This document shows positions 47,945-57,196 of a stretch of DNA of 64,000 nt, piece by piece. The position numbers and the translations under genes are program-made. Below the pieces are notes generated by a model. It did no database searches. It had not been told where the DNA came from and saw nothing but the letters and a program-made list of their open reading frames with translations. This DNA comes from Kitasatospora aureofaciens (GTDB lineage Bacteria; Actinomycetota; Actinomycetes; Streptomycetales; Streptomycetaceae): positions 1 through 64,000 of the forward strand of contig NZ_JAHTKP010000010.1 in the NCBI RefSeq assembly GCF_019192735.1. Direction: 5' to 3'. How positions within the stretch are numbered: position 1 is the first letter of the stretch; every line of letters starts with the position of its first letter.

Positions 47945-48919
47945 ATGCGGATCCTCGTCCTCGGCGGCACCTCCTTCGTCGGCCGCGCCATCGCCGACGA
48001 CGCCCTGCGCAGCGGCGCCGAAGTGTCCCTCTTCACCCGCGGCCGGACCAACCCCGGCCTCTTCCCCACCGCCACCCGCCTCACCGGCGACCGCGACACC
48101 GGCGACTACACCGCGCTGCACGGCGGCGCGTGGGATGCAGTGGTGGACGTCAGCGGCTACCGCCCGCGCCACGTCGCCGAAGCGATGGACGCGCTGGGCG
48201 ACCGCGTCGGCCGGTACCTGTTCATCTCCAGCCACGCGGTCTACGAGCGCGCCGGACTCGCCCCGGGCTCGGACGAGAGCACCCCGCGCCGCGCGCCGCT
48301 GCGCGAGGCCGAGGAGCTGACCGAGGAGACGTACGGCCGGCTCAAGGTGGCCTGCGAGGACGAGGTCACCGCCCACTACGGCGAGCGGGCGACGATCGTG
48401 CGGCCCGGCAAGGTGGCCGGGCCGCACGACGAGCAGCGCGGGCTCACCTACTGGGCGCGCCGAGCGGCGCGCGGCGGCCGGATCGCGCTCCCGGGGCGGC
48501 CCGAGCAGCCCGTCCAGGTGGTGGACTCGCGAGACCTCGCCCGGCTCGTGGTCCAGCTCCTCCAGGACGACCGCCCGGGCGCCTTCCACGCCGTCGGCCC
48601 GGCCGAACCCACCACCCTGGGCGGGCTGATCACCACCTGCGCCGAGGTCGCGGGCAGCGAGATCGAGCTCGTCCCGGTGCCGCCGGAGAGCGCGCCGCCG
48701 CCCTTCTTCCCGCTGGTCCGCACCGAACCGCTCTGGCCCGGCCAGCAGCGTGACCCCGCCCGCGCCCGCGCGGCCGGCCTGCCCGCCACCCCGCTCGCGG
48801 TCACCGCCGCCGACGTCCTCGCCTGGGACCGCGCCCGCGGCGAGCCGCCCCTCGGCCACGGCTTCACCCCCGAGGGCGAGGCCCGCGTCCTCGCCGAGAC
48901 CGACCGGAGCGCCCGATGA
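47945..48919 (+). CDS. NAD-dependent epimerase/reductase (extended SDR-like)
   Basis: 324 residues. Nucleotide loop 'ILVLGGTSFVGRAIADDAL' (GGxxFxG) at the start. The catalytic YxxxK appears as 'ETYGRLKVACEDEV' (about 132-136), and 'ATIVRPGKVAGPHDEQRGLT' is the typical RPG strand. It resembles nucleotide-sugar epimerases and chloroplast-type isoflavone-reductase-like proteins; the substrate is unknown. Its stop overlaps the acetyltransferase start as ATGA. Confidence 0.87.
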   Translation: MRILVLGGTSFVGRAIADDALRSGAEVSLFTRGRTNPGLFPTATRLTGDRDTGDYTALHGGAWDAVVDVSGYRPRHVAEAMDALGDRVGRYLFISSHAVYERAGLAPGSDESTPRRAPLREAEELTEETYGRLKVACEDEVTAHYGERATIVRPGKVAGPHDEQRGLTYWARRAARGGRIALPGRPEQPVQVVDSRDLARLVVQLLQDDRPGAFHAVGPAEPTTLGGLITTCAEVAGSEIELVPVPPESAPPPFFPLVRTEPLWPGQQRDPARARAAGLPATPLAVTAADVLAWDRARGEPPLGHGFTPEGEARVLAETDRSAR

Positions 48920-49416
48920 CCACCGCCCTGCGCATCACCGCCATGCGCCCCGACCACGCCGAGGCCGTACTCACCGTCTACCAGGCAGGCATCGACACCG
49001 GGGAGGCCACCTTCGAGACCGCCGCGCCCGACTGGGCCGCCTTCGACGCCTCCCGCCTCCCCGACCACCGCCTGGTCGCCCTCGACGACCACGGCACTCT
49101 CCTCGGCTGGGCCGCCGTCTCCCCCGTCTCCACCCGCTGCGCCTACGCGGGCGTCGTCGAGCACTCCGTCTACGTCGACCCCGCAGCCCACGGCCGCGGC
49201 GTCGGGCTCACCCTGCTGACCGCGCTGCTCGACTCCACCGACGCCGCCGGCATCTGGACCGTGCAGTCCGGCATCTTCCCGGAGAACACCGCCAGCCTCG
49301 CCCTGCACCGACGCGCGGGCTTCCGGACCGTCGGCACCCGCGAACGGGTCGGCCGCCTGCACGGCCACTGGCGCGACGTCATCCTCGTCGAACGCCGCAG
49401 CCCGGGGGTCAACTGA
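48916..49416 (+). CDS. GNAT acetyltransferase, phosphinothricin N-acetyltransferase type
   Basis: 166 residues. 'MRPDHAEAVLTVYQAGIDTG' and 'EATFETAAPDW' form the N-terminal pattern of PAT/BAR-like enzymes; the acetyl-CoA loop is 'VYVDPAAHGRGVGLTLLTAL' (about 89-108) and the end is 'RLHGHWRDVILVERR'. Family members acetylate phosphinothricin, methionine sulfone or similar amino acids. Coupled to the epimerase by ATGA. Confidence 0.87.
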   Translation: MTTALRITAMRPDHAEAVLTVYQAGIDTGEATFETAAPDWAAFDASRLPDHRLVALDDHGTLLGWAAVSPVSTRCAYAGVVEHSVYVDPAAHGRGVGLTLLTALLDSTDAAGIWTVQSGIFPENTASLALHRRAGFRTVGTRERVGRLHGHWRDVILVERRSPGVN

Positions 49417-49474
49417 CCGATTGTCAGAGGTGTGCGCTAGCGTCGCCCCGAACCACAGAACGAACGGGGGCACC

Positions 49475-50296
49475 ATGGGCACACACGACTCGACTCCACT
49501 CACCACCGATCAGCTCACCACCGCCCGGCTCACCGAGGCCTGGCGCGCGATGGGCGTCCACGAGGGCATGGCACTCATGGTGCACTCCTCGCTCTCCAGC
49601 CTCGGCCCGGTCGAGGGCGGCGCCGCCGCGGTCGTTGCGAGCCTGCGCGCGGCCGTCGGGCCCACCGGCACCGTCGCCGTCCCGGCCTTCACCACCTCGA
49701 TCGTCTGCGATCCGCACCCGGAGCACACCGGCGTGCCGACTCCCGGGGTCGCCGAACGGCGGGCCGCCGTCCCGCTGTTCCATCCCGGCATGCCGTCCCC
49801 CATGGGCGCCATAGCGGAGGCGCTGCGCACGCTCCCGGAGAGTCGGCGCAGCCCGCACCCGCAGGCGTCGGTCGCCGCCGTCGGGGCGCAGGCCGAGCGG
49901 ATCACCGCCCGGCAGTCGCTCGGTGACGCGGTCGGCCGCGAGTCTCCGTTCGGGGTGCTGCACGACCTCGACGCGTCCGTCCTGCTGATCGGCGTCGGCC
50001 ACAACCGGAACACCTTCCTGCACTACGCGGAGTCCCTCACCCCCGATCCCCGCCTCAAGCTGCGCCGTTTCCCGATGGCCGTCGCGGGCGAGCGCGTCTG
50101 GATCGAGACGACCGACGTGGGCAACGACAACGACACCCACTTCCCGCCCGTGGGCCGGGAGTTCGAGGAGCAGGCGAGCATCCGCGAGGTGCTGGTCGGC
50201 AGCGCGCCCTGTCGGCTGCTCCCGGTGCGCGCGCTCATACCCTTCGCCGTCCGCCGCTTCACGGAGCTGCTGGCGGCGGACGGCGCGGGGGTGTGA
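49475..50296 (+). CDS. AAC(3)-type antibiotic N-acetyltransferase
   Basis: 273 residues, the AAC(3)/YokD/FrbF length. 'GMALMVHSSLSSLGPVEGGA' (about 30-49) is the acetyl-CoA site of this family, 'VGPTGTVAVPAFTTS' follows, and 'ASVLLIGVGHNRNTFLHYAE' is the conserved catalytic-core helix. Members acetylate the 3-amino group of aminoglycosides or other amines. A resistance role is possible but not proven by sequence. ATG 49475 is chosen over upstream ATG 49421 because of the GGGGG ribosome site. Convergent with the M1 peptidase, with only 13 bases between. Confidence 0.88.
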   Translation: MGTHDSTPLTTDQLTTARLTEAWRAMGVHEGMALMVHSSLSSLGPVEGGAAAVVASLRAAVGPTGTVAVPAFTTSIVCDPHPEHTGVPTPGVAERRAAVPLFHPGMPSPMGAIAEALRTLPESRRSPHPQASVAAVGAQAERITARQSLGDAVGRESPFGVLHDLDASVLLIGVGHNRNTFLHYAESLTPDPRLKLRRFPMAVAGERVWIETTDVGNDNDTHFPPVGREFEEQASIREVLVGSAPCRLLPVRALIPFAVRRFTELLAADGAGV

Positions 50297-50309
50297 CGCG
50301 GCGCCGGGG

Positions 50310-51848
50310 TCAGCGCTCGCCGGCGTGCGCGGAGTTGGCCTCCTGGATCTTCTTCCAGGACTTCGGCTCGACGACCGCGCGCGGCTCGTCGGCGCCGGCC
50401 GCGTCCGAGCGCGCGGCGAGCGAGGCCGCCTCGCCGGCGCCGGCGTGCGGCACCGGTCCGACGGCCGGCTTCGCGGGCGTGAACAGCCAGGTGGTGAAGA
50501 GGTCCCCGAGCGACTGCCCGGAGACCTTCTCCGCGTACGCCTGGAAGTCCTTGACGGTGGCGTTGCCGTAGCGGCGCTCGGCGGGCCAGCCCTTCAGGAT
50601 CCGGAAGAAGGCGTCGTCCCCGACGGTGTTGCGCAGCGCCTGGATCGCCACCGCGCCCCGGTCGTAGACGGCGGCGTCGAACTGGTTGTCCGCGCCCGGG
50701 TCGCCCGGCTTGACGGTCCAGAACTTGTCGCCGGCCGGGTGCGAGGCGTAGACGTAGTCGGCGAGCTCCTGCGCGGTGCCCTCGTTCTGGTGCTCGGACC
50801 ACAGGAACTGCGCGTACGTCGCGAAGCCCTCGTTGAGCCAGATGTCGCTCCAGCGCGAGACCGAGACGCTGTCCCCGTACCACTGGTGGGCCAGCTCGTG
50901 CACGACCACCGAGGCGTTGGAGCCCTTGGCGAACTGCTTGGGCCCGTAGAACACCCGGGTCTGGTTCTCCAGCGCGTACCCGGCCTTGACGTTGGGCACG
51001 TAGCCGCCGACCGAGCTGAACGGGTAGTCGCCGAAGTAGCCGCTGAGCCAGTCGACGATCTCGCCGGTGCGCTCGACGCTGGCGCGCGCGGCGTCGGCGT
51101 TCTCGCCGAGGTCCTTGCTGTAGGCGTTGTAGACGGGGATCCCGCTCGCCGTGGTGTCCTGGGTGACGTCGAACTTGCCGACCGCGAGGGTGGCCAGGTA
51201 GGTCGCCTGTGGCTTGTTCTCGCGCCAGCTGAAGCGGGTCCACCCGGCCTGGGAGCTCTTGCCGACGAGGATGCCGTTGCTGATCACCTCGTTGCCGTCG
51301 GGCACCTGGACGGAGATGTCGTACGTGGCCTTGTCGCTCGGGTGGTCGTTGCTCGGGAACCACCACCACGCCGCCTCGGGCTCGTCGGCCGCCACCGCGC
51401 CGTCCGGGGTCCGCTGCCAGGCGGTGAAGCCGTACTTCTTCACGGTCGACGGCACGCCCTTGTAGCGCACGACCACAGTGGTCAGGCTGCCCTTGGCGAG
51501 CGGCCGGGCCGGCGTGATCTCCAGCTTCTGCTCCCCGCTGGTGGCGAAGGTGGCCGGCCGCCCGTTGACCCGCACCTCCTGGACGTTCAGCGCGAAGTCG
51601 AGGTCGAACCGCGAGAGGTCCTGGGTCGCGGTGGCGAGGATCGTGGTGGTCCCCTCCAGCTCGTCGGTCGCGGGCTGGTACTTCAGCCTGATGTCGTAGT
51701 GGGAGATGTTGTACCCGCCGTTGCCATAGGTCGGGTAGTACGGATCTCCGGCACTGGCCGTGCCGGGCTGGAAGTCGGTGGCCGATGCGGGGACGGCCAG
51801 GAACAGGGTCATGGCACTCGCGGCAGAGACGATCAGCCTCTTGTGCAA
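50310..51848 (-). CDS. Secreted M1-family zinc metallopeptidase
   Basis: 512 residues. A TTG start at 51848 is proposed: GGAGG stands 5 bases upstream and the signal 'KRLIVSAASAMTLFLAVPAS' begins at once; an in-frame GTG at 51866 is possible. Zinc site 'VVHELAHQWYGDSVSVSRW' (HExxH) with the third ligand Glu in 'DIWLNEGFATYAQF', and 'GYALENQTRVFYGP' replaces the common GxMEN loop. The C-terminal ERAP-like domain is short. It degrades peptides outside the cell. Confidence 0.88.
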   Translation of the reverse strand: MHKRLIVSAASAMTLFLAVPASATDFQPGTASAGDPYYPTYGNGGYNISHYDIRLKYQPATDELEGTTTILATATQDLSRFDLDFALNVQEVRVNGRPATFATSGEQKLEITPARPLAKGSLTTVVVRYKGVPSTVKKYGFTAWQRTPDGAVAADEPEAAWWWFPSNDHPSDKATYDISVQVPDGNEVISNGILVGKSSQAGWTRFSWRENKPQATYLATLAVGKFDVTQDTTASGIPVYNAYSKDLGENADAARASVERTGEIVDWLSGYFGDYPFSSVGGYVPNVKAGYALENQTRVFYGPKQFAKGSNASVVVHELAHQWYGDSVSVSRWSDIWLNEGFATYAQFLWSEHQNEGTAQELADYVYASHPAGDKFWTVKPGDPGADNQFDAAVYDRGAVAIQALRNTVGDDAFFRILKGWPAERRYGNATVKDFQAYAEKVSGQSLGDLFTTWLFTPAKPAVGPVPHAGAGEAASLAARSDAAGADEPRAVVEPKSWKKIQEANSAHAGER

Positions 51849-51994
51849 CGGGTCCTCCAGGGTCACTGGGACGAAGGGTCGGATCGATCCTTGTCCCGGC
51901 AGCCCCGGCTCCACTCCCTGATTGTGAGATGTTCATGCAAAGAAACAAGCCGAAATAATGCAACCGGCCGAAGCAGCCCCCGTCCCGGCCGGCC

Positions 51995-52867
51995 TCACGC
52001 CCCCAGCGCCACCGGTGCCCGCACCAGCGAGCCGTACTCCGTCCACGAGCCGTCGTAGTTCTTCACGTGCGGGTACCCCAGCAGCTCGGTCAGCGCGAAC
52101 CAGGTGTGCGCGGACCGCTCGCCGATCCGGCAGTACGCGATCACCTCGCGCTCCGGCTCCACGCCCCTGCCCCCGTACAGCGCCCGCAGCTCCTCCGCCG
52201 ACCGGAAGGACCCGTCGTCGTTGGCCGCCTGCGACCAGGGGATGTTGACCGCGCCCGGGATGTGCCCGGGCACCTGCGCCTGCTCCTGCGGCAGGTGCGG
52301 CGGCGCGATCAGCTCGCCCCGGAACTCGGCGGGCGAGCGGACGTCGACCAGCACGGCGTCCGCGCCGGGCTTGGCGAAAACCTCGGCCCTGCCGAGCACT
52401 TCGTCCCGCAGTGCGCGCAGCTCCGGATGCTCCGGGCCGGTCAGCCGGAAGGTGCTGTGCTGATAGTCCATGACCTCCTGGGTGAGCTCGCGCCCCTCCA
52501 GCTCCCACTTCTTCCGCCCGCCGTCCAGCAGCCGGACGGGCTCGAAGCCACGCAGCCGCAGCAGCCAGAAGGCGTATGTGGCGAACCAGTTGTTGTTGCC
52601 GCCGTACAGCACCACAGTGGTGTCGTTCTCCACGCCGGCCGCGCGCAGCAGGTGCTGGAGGCCCTCCCGGTCGACGTAGTCGCGGCCGACCCGGCTGTGC
52701 AGGTCGGTGATCCAGTTCCAGCCGACCGCACCGGGGATGTGGCCCTGGTCGTACGCGGTGGTGTCCTCGTCCACCTCGACGATCCGGATGGTCCCGTCGT
52801 CCAGGTGGTGGGCCAGCCACTCGGTGTGGACCAGCCTCTCGGGATGTGCATAGCCGTTGCCGGTCAT
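51995..52867 (-). CDS. Two-domain rhodanese (thiosulfate/3-mercaptopyruvate sulfurtransferase)
   Basis: 290 residues. Two rhodanese domains: the first (about 10-120, 'VEVDEDTTAYDQGHIPGAVG') is the inactive one, with no Cys at 'VVLYGGNNNWFATYAFWLL'. The second (about 150-285) carries the catalytic Cys in 'VIAYCRIGERSAHTWFALT'. It moves sulfane sulfur to cyanide or thiols. ATG 52867 has GGAGG 8 bases upstream. Confidence 0.92.
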   Translation of the reverse strand: MTGNGYAHPERLVHTEWLAHHLDDGTIRIVEVDEDTTAYDQGHIPGAVGWNWITDLHSRVGRDYVDREGLQHLLRAAGVENDTTVVLYGGNNNWFATYAFWLLRLRGFEPVRLLDGGRKKWELEGRELTQEVMDYQHSTFRLTGPEHPELRALRDEVLGRAEVFAKPGADAVLVDVRSPAEFRGELIAPPHLPQEQAQVPGHIPGAVNIPWSQAANDDGSFRSAEELRALYGGRGVEPEREVIAYCRIGERSAHTWFALTELLGYPHVKNYDGSWTEYGSLVRAPVALGA

Positions 52868-53021
52868 CCCAGGCCCTCCTTCACTCTGCCCAGGGCTCAG
52901 GCGCCCGATCAAGGGCACGGCGATGCGCCGGCGACCGGGCCGGACAGTTCGAACCTACGCCGACCGTCCGACCCCGGCCACCCCACCGGTCCTCGCTGTT
53001 CCGGAGCTGCTCAGGAGCTCT

Positions 53022-53348
53022 TCAGGAGAACACGACCGAGCGCAGCTTCAGCCGGTCGCCGAGCTTCTTGCCCGGGTTCATGACGTAGAAGACGTCGCCG
53101 TCGCAGTGAGCGTCGAGGAACACCGTGGCCGTGGACGAGGTGAGGTTCCAGGGCGCGAAGCCCGGCGTCTCCTCCGTCGTCCCGGGAAGGTCGATGCACC
53201 GGCCGCTCTGCGGGTCGGCCAGGCCGGTCTCGACCCCGGGTCCGACCTTGTAGAGGAAGTCGCCGGTCGCGGCATTCGCCGAGACGGGAACGGCGAGGAC
53301 GAGGGCGATGGCGCTGGCGGCGGCGAGCACGGTGTTGCGGAGACGCAT
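53022..53348 (-). CDS. Small secreted hypothetical protein
   Basis: 108 residues. Signal 'RNTVLAAASAIALVLAVPVS' with cleavage near ANA-A. The mature 80 residues look like a beta protein: 'GDFLYKVGPGVETGLADPQS', 'RCIDLPGTTEETPGFAP', 'ATVFLDAHCDGDVFYV', with two cysteines likely to form a disulfide. Similar exported small proteins occur in Streptomyces without known role. ATG 53348 with GGCC/AAAGG upstream. Monocistronic. Confidence 0.65.
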   Translation of the reverse strand: MRLRNTVLAAASAIALVLAVPVSANAATGDFLYKVGPGVETGLADPQSGRCIDLPGTTEETPGFAPWNLTSSTATVFLDAHCDGDVFYVMNPGKKLGDRLKLRSVVFS

Positions 53349-53501
53349 GATTGATGGCCTTTCAGGTGGCACCCGGCGGTACCTGGTTCATTGGTGCGAG
53401 ATCACCCTAGAGGCCGAAAATCCGCAGAAACGGTTCTCCCAATCCACACTTTCGGGTGGTTTAAGGCGGAAAGCCGCTACCTTGAACGCCCCCTCGCGTC
53501 C

Positions 53502-54440
53502 TCAGTTCGGCGGGGCCGTGAAGAAGTACCCCGAGTCGATCAGCGCCGGCAGGTACGTCTTCATCGCCGCCACCGTCTGCGACCGGTCGCCGCCGCCGTC
53601 GTGGTTGAGCACGATCGAACCGGGCCGAACGTCCTTGAGGATCCGGTCGATGATCACCGACGTCCCGGGCCGGGCCCAGTCCCGCGGGTCCACCGACCAG
53701 CTCATGTTCCGCAGCCCGAGGTCGGCGGTCACCTTGAGCGAGACCTCCGACCAGTCCCCGCCGGGCGCGCGGAACCAGGTCGGCAGGCGGCCGGTGGTCC
53801 GGAGAAGCAGGTCCGAGGTGCGCTCCAGCTCGTCCCGGACCTGGCTCTCGGACAGGTGCCGCAGGTCCGGGTGGGTCCAGGTGTGGTTGGCGATGTGGTG
53901 GCCACGGTCCGCGATATCCCGCACCAGCGCGGGGTGTTCGACGGCGTTCTCCCCGATCAGGAAGAAGGTCGCCCGGATGCCGTACTGCTGGAGCAACGCC
54001 AGCACGGTCGGGGTGTACCGCGGGTCCGGGCCGTCGTCGATGGTGAGCGCCACCACCCGCTGTGCGGGGTCCAGCTCGTACACCGGCTTGTTCTCCGCCA
54101 CCGTGAGCGCCTTGTACACGGGCTGCACGGGCTGCACACTCGCCGTGCTCGACGCGGTGGGCGAGGCCGCCGGCCAGGGCACCGCGGACGGGGTGGTCGG
54201 CGCGGCACCCGGCGACCCGCCCGCCGAGGCCCACAGCGAGGGGGACCCGACCGGTTCGGCCCCGGAGGCGCCCGCCTCCGCGGCGGCGGCGGTGGGCGAC
54301 GGGGCGGCCTCCCCACCGCCGAACGGGCTCCGGCAGCCGCCGGCCGCCCCGAGCAGCGACATCCCGGCGGCGACCAGCAGCAGTCTGCGCGACGTGATCT
54401 TCGAGATGATTTGCGAGGTAATCTGACGATCTGACAGCAT
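53502..54440 (-). CDS. Lipoprotein polysaccharide deacetylase (NodB-type)
   Basis: 312 residues from ATG 54440. The lipobox is in 'LLLVAAGMSLLGAAGGC', followed by a Ser/Pro/Ala linker (40-95) and a NodB domain: 'VVALTIDDGPDPRYTPTVLA' (catalytic Asp pair), metal His pair in 'GHHIANHTWTHPDLRHLS', 'WFRAPGGDWSEVSLK', 'SWSVDPRDWARPGTS', 'GSIVLNHDGGGDRSQTV'. All catalytic motifs are present. Likely acts on peptidoglycan or chitin-like polymer. The upstream frame is open further, but the signal fixes the start. Confidence 0.87.
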   Translation of the reverse strand: MLSDRQITSQIISKITSRRLLLVAAGMSLLGAAGGCRSPFGGGEAAPSPTAAAAEAGASGAEPVGSPSLWASAGGSPGAAPTTPSAVPWPAASPTASSTASVQPVQPVYKALTVAENKPVYELDPAQRVVALTIDDGPDPRYTPTVLALLQQYGIRATFFLIGENAVEHPALVRDIADRGHHIANHTWTHPDLRHLSESQVRDELERTSDLLLRTTGRLPTWFRAPGGDWSEVSLKVTADLGLRNMSWSVDPRDWARPGTSVIIDRILKDVRPGSIVLNHDGGGDRSQTVAAMKTYLPALIDSGYFFTAPPN

Positions 54441-54609
54441 CCTGAATGCTTGCCCCGCCCGCCGGTCCCGCTCCCCGACGGCAACTCCGACAGACCGGAT
54501 CACCACTCCGACGGCCCAAGCCCGCCGGGCCTTCCCCACCGCATGCCCAGCTTCCTCACCGGACCGCTTCGCTGACCCCCTCCAGTGTGATGATCTGCCA
54601 TCAGAGGAC

Positions 54610-54791
54610 GTGGCCATGACGACAAGTCAGGACTTCCCGGACCGGACCCGGCGCGAGGACGAGCCCGCCGAGCCGAGCCAGTGGGAACGTTTCGGCGTCG
54701 ACACCGCCACCCCGCATTCGGCGCGCGTCTACGACTACGGGCTGGGCGGCAGGCCGCGTACTACTGGGGCGGCGTCGCGATCAAGCGCTGA
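54610..54791 (+). pseudogene. DUF574 SAM-methyltransferase remnant with large internal deletion
   Basis: From ATG 54616 the protein reads 'TTSQDFPDRTRREDEPAEPS', 'QWERFGVDTATPHSARVYDY' and 'GLGG', the N-terminus of the DUF574 methyltransferases common in Streptomyces. At about 54754 the family sequence stops; the next bases, in a different frame, encode 'YYWGGVAIKR' and a TGA at 54789, which looks like such a gene's C-terminus. Some 200 residues are missing, so the gene is dead. Confidence 0.65.
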
Positions 54792-54803
54792 GCCCGTCCG
54801 ACC

Positions 54804-54851
54804 GTTGTTGAAGTGAGGCGAGCCCGCCTCTCAACAACGCTCACTTCAACA
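54804..54851. terminator. Convergent terminator with two possible folds
   Basis: TGTTGAAGTGAG (54806-54817) pairs with 54840-54851. Alternatively GTTGTTGA (54804-54811) plus GAGGCG pair with CGCCTC and TCAACAAC (up to 54838). Either fold would end transcription of the pseudogene (+) and of the glycosylase (-), whose stop codon lies within it. Confidence 0.7.
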
Positions 54852-55710
54852 GCCGGGACAGCCGCCGGTCGGCCAGCGGTTTCCCACCCGTCTGGCAGGT
54901 CGGGCAGTACTGCAGCGACGAGTCCGCGAACGACACCTCGCGCACGGTGTCCCCGCACACCGGGCACGGCTGCCCGGTGCGGCCGTGCACCCGCAGCCCG
55001 AGCTTCTTTTCCGCCTTCAGCTCCCCCGCCGCGAGTCCGTGCGAACGCTCCACCGCGTCACGCAGCGTGCTACCGAGCGCCTCGAACAGGCGCGCCGTCT
55101 CCTCCTCGGTCAGGCTCGACGCCAGCTTGAACGGGGACATCCGGGCCGCGTGAAGCACCTCGTCCGAGTAGGCGTTGCCGACGCCCGCCAGCACGCTCTG
55201 GTCCCGCAGGACCCCCTTGAGCCGGCGCCGCTCGCCGTGCAACAGCGCGGCGAAGTCGTCCAGGGTGAAGCCCGGGTCCAGCGGGTCCGGACCGAGCCGG
55301 GCCACCCCGGGCACCTCGGCCGGGTCCTTCACCACGTAGACGGCGAGCCCCTTCTTCGTCCCCGCCTCGGTGAGGTCGAAGCCGTCACCGGCCTCGCCCT
55401 CCAGGCGCAGCCGCAGCGCGAGCGGGTTCTTCGGGCTGGGCCGCGGCGGCTCGGCGGGCAGGCTGTCCTTCCAGCGGAGCCACCCGGCCCGGGCCAGATG
55501 GATCACCAGGTGCAGCCCGCCGGCCTCGATGTCCAGGAACTTGCCGTGCCGCGCCACCGGTCCGACCGTCCGCCCCTCCAGCGCGGTGACCGGGGGGTCG
55601 TACGTCTTCAGCGCACTGATCGCCACCGGCTGCACGCGGGCGATGACGCGCCCGGTCAACCGCTCGGACAGAAAGGTGCTCAACGCCTCGACCTCGGGCA
55701 GCTCCGGCAT
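54841..55710 (-). CDS. Fpg/Nei family DNA glycosylase
   Basis: 289 residues from ATG 55710. 'MPELPEVEALSTFLSERLTG' supplies the N-terminal Pro nucleophile and Glu. The helix-two-turn-helix is 'RDQSVLAGVGNAYSDEVLHA' (about 165-184), and the zinc finger is 'CPVCGDTVREVSFADSSLQY' with 'CPTCQTGG'. It excises oxidised bases and cuts the abasic strand. Full length and intact. Confidence 0.92.
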   Translation of the reverse strand: MPELPEVEALSTFLSERLTGRVIARVQPVAISALKTYDPPVTALEGRTVGPVARHGKFLDIEAGGLHLVIHLARAGWLRWKDSLPAEPPRPSPKNPLALRLRLEGEAGDGFDLTEAGTKKGLAVYVVKDPAEVPGVARLGPDPLDPGFTLDDFAALLHGERRRLKGVLRDQSVLAGVGNAYSDEVLHAARMSPFKLASSLTEEETARLFEALGSTLRDAVERSHGLAAGELKAEKKLGLRVHGRTGQPCPVCGDTVREVSFADSSLQYCPTCQTGGKPLADRRLSRLLK

Positions 55711-55879
55711 GCGCCCAGTCTCCCCCACCCACCCCGGCCCCGCCCACACGTCAGCCCCCCACTTCGGCCCCCACGCCACCTCCCACGCGCCCCGCGCGCA
55801 CCCCGCGCCATTGGCTCACGCCCTCGCGCGGGCGCAGGCTGGAACTGCCCGCGATCCGCCGAGGAGGTCCGGTTCACTC

Positions 55880-56326
55880 ATGAACACCCTTGAGGAACAG
55901 ATCGACATCACCGCCCCCGTGCTCGCCGCCTGGGAGCAGCTGCACCGGGTGCACGACTACCCGCAGTTCGTCGACGGGGTGCGCAGCGCCTCGCCGCACG
56001 GGCAGAACCTGGCGCACCTCGGGGTGGAGATCGGAGGCGCCGCGCGGGACGTCGAGACGGAGATCACCGACCGCGGCCGGGGCCGGGTGATGGCCTGGCG
56101 GACCCTGGACGGGCTCCAGCTGCACGGCGCGTTCGCCCTGCTGCCGCTCGACCCGGGGCACACCCGGCTGCAGATCCGGGTGGAGTACGACCCGGAGGAG
56201 GTCCACGAGGCCTTCGGCGGGCCACGTGGCTTTGCCCTGGCCGGGGCGATCGAGCGGACCGTCCGCGGCGACCTCGAACACTTCCGGGACCTGGTCGAAG
56301 CGCGGGTGGCCGCCGCTGCCCGGTGA
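55880..56326 (+). CDS. SRPBCC (polyketide cyclase/START-like) protein
   Basis: 148 residues. 'LEEQIDITAPVLAAWEQLHR' and 'VHDYPQFVDGVRSAS' are the first strand and cap of the SRPBCC fold; the antiparallel sheet follows ('EIGGAARDVETEITDRG', 'MAWRTLDGLQLHGAFALLP', 'TRLQIRVEYDPEEVHEA'), ending in the long C-terminal helix 'TVRGDLEHFRDLVEARV'. Such proteins bind hydrophobic ligands. ATG 55880 is preceded by GAGGAGG. Single gene. Confidence 0.85.
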   Translation: MNTLEEQIDITAPVLAAWEQLHRVHDYPQFVDGVRSASPHGQNLAHLGVEIGGAARDVETEITDRGRGRVMAWRTLDGLQLHGAFALLPLDPGHTRLQIRVEYDPEEVHEAFGGPRGFALAGAIERTVRGDLEHFRDLVEARVAAAAR

Positions 56327-56444
56327 ACCCGCAGGCGTACCCGTAAGCGCGACATAAGCCCAGCTCAGCGGCGGTGGTGAGGCTCTTCACAGCGGGCCTT
56401 CGGCCCGACCGTCCGGGTTTCAACCTGTGGCAGACTCGGGTGCC

Positions 56445-57104
56445 ATGCACATCGGCCCGGTCACCAGGACGCTCCGCGCGGCGGTCTTCGCCGCGCTGGT
56501 CGTGCTGCTCGCCGGGCTCGGCCAGGTGCTGGTCACCGGCCGCCCGCTGCCGTCCGGCACGCTCGCCGTCGGCTCCGCCGCCGTGTTCGCGGTGGCGTTC
56601 GCCCTGGCCGGCCGCGAGCGCGGCTACCCGGTGATCGCCGCGGTGTTCCTGCCGCTGGAGCTGGGCGTGAGCGCGCTGTTCGGCTTCGCGCAGGCCACCT
56701 GCCCGTCCCTGCCGCCCGGCGCCGCCCGCGGCTTCGACCCGTTGCTGTGCGGCGGCGGTTCGCTGGGCGGCTTCCTGTTGGGTCACGGTGTGTCCCAGCA
56801 GACCGGGGTGCTGCTGCTCCTGCTGCTGCACACGGCGATCGCGCTGGCCGGCGCGTTCTGGCTGCGCCGCGCGGATGCCGCCCTGGCCGGTCTCGCCCGG
56901 TCCGCCCGGATACTGGGCGACTTCCTGCACCGGCACCTGCCGGCCGCCGCTCGCCGGCAGCTGCTGCTCGCCGCGCCCGTCCCGGCCCGTCCGGTGGCCC
57001 GGGTGCCGTTCCCGCGGGCCAGCCGGGTCCGTGTCCCCGCCGAGGCCGTCGTGCTCGGCCCGGCCGTCCGGCGCGGTCCGCCGGTGCTCGCCCCGGCCTG
57101 CTGA
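56445..57104 (+). CDS. Hypothetical membrane protein upstream of the DsbA-VKOR pair
   Basis: 219 residues from ATG 56445. Four helices in the first 145 residues ('TLRAAVFAALVVLLAGLGQV', 'TLAVGSAAVFAVAFALAG', 'VIAAVFLPLELGVSALFGFA', 'VLLLLLLHTAIALAGAFWLR'), two external cysteines ('ATCPSLPPG', 'PLLCGGG'), then a basic, Arg/Pro/Ala-rich cytoplasmic tail. No named family, but Cys-bearing proteins in front of thioredoxin-like genes are often metal- or redox-related. A 92-base gap precedes the DsbA-like gene. Confidence 0.6.
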   Translation: MHIGPVTRTLRAAVFAALVVLLAGLGQVLVTGRPLPSGTLAVGSAAVFAVAFALAGRERGYPVIAAVFLPLELGVSALFGFAQATCPSLPPGAARGFDPLLCGGGSLGGFLLGHGVSQQTGVLLLLLLHTAIALAGAFWLRRADAALAGLARSARILGDFLHRHLPAAARRQLLLAAPVPARPVARVPFPRASRVRVPAEAVVLGPAVRRGPPVLAPAC

Positions 57105-57196
57105 GCAACCGCACCCACGGTTCCCGGCCGGTCCTCTCGCCGCGCGCCCGTGCGCGCCCGCCCTTCCGCACGCCCGAGAGCACAGGACGACACCCC

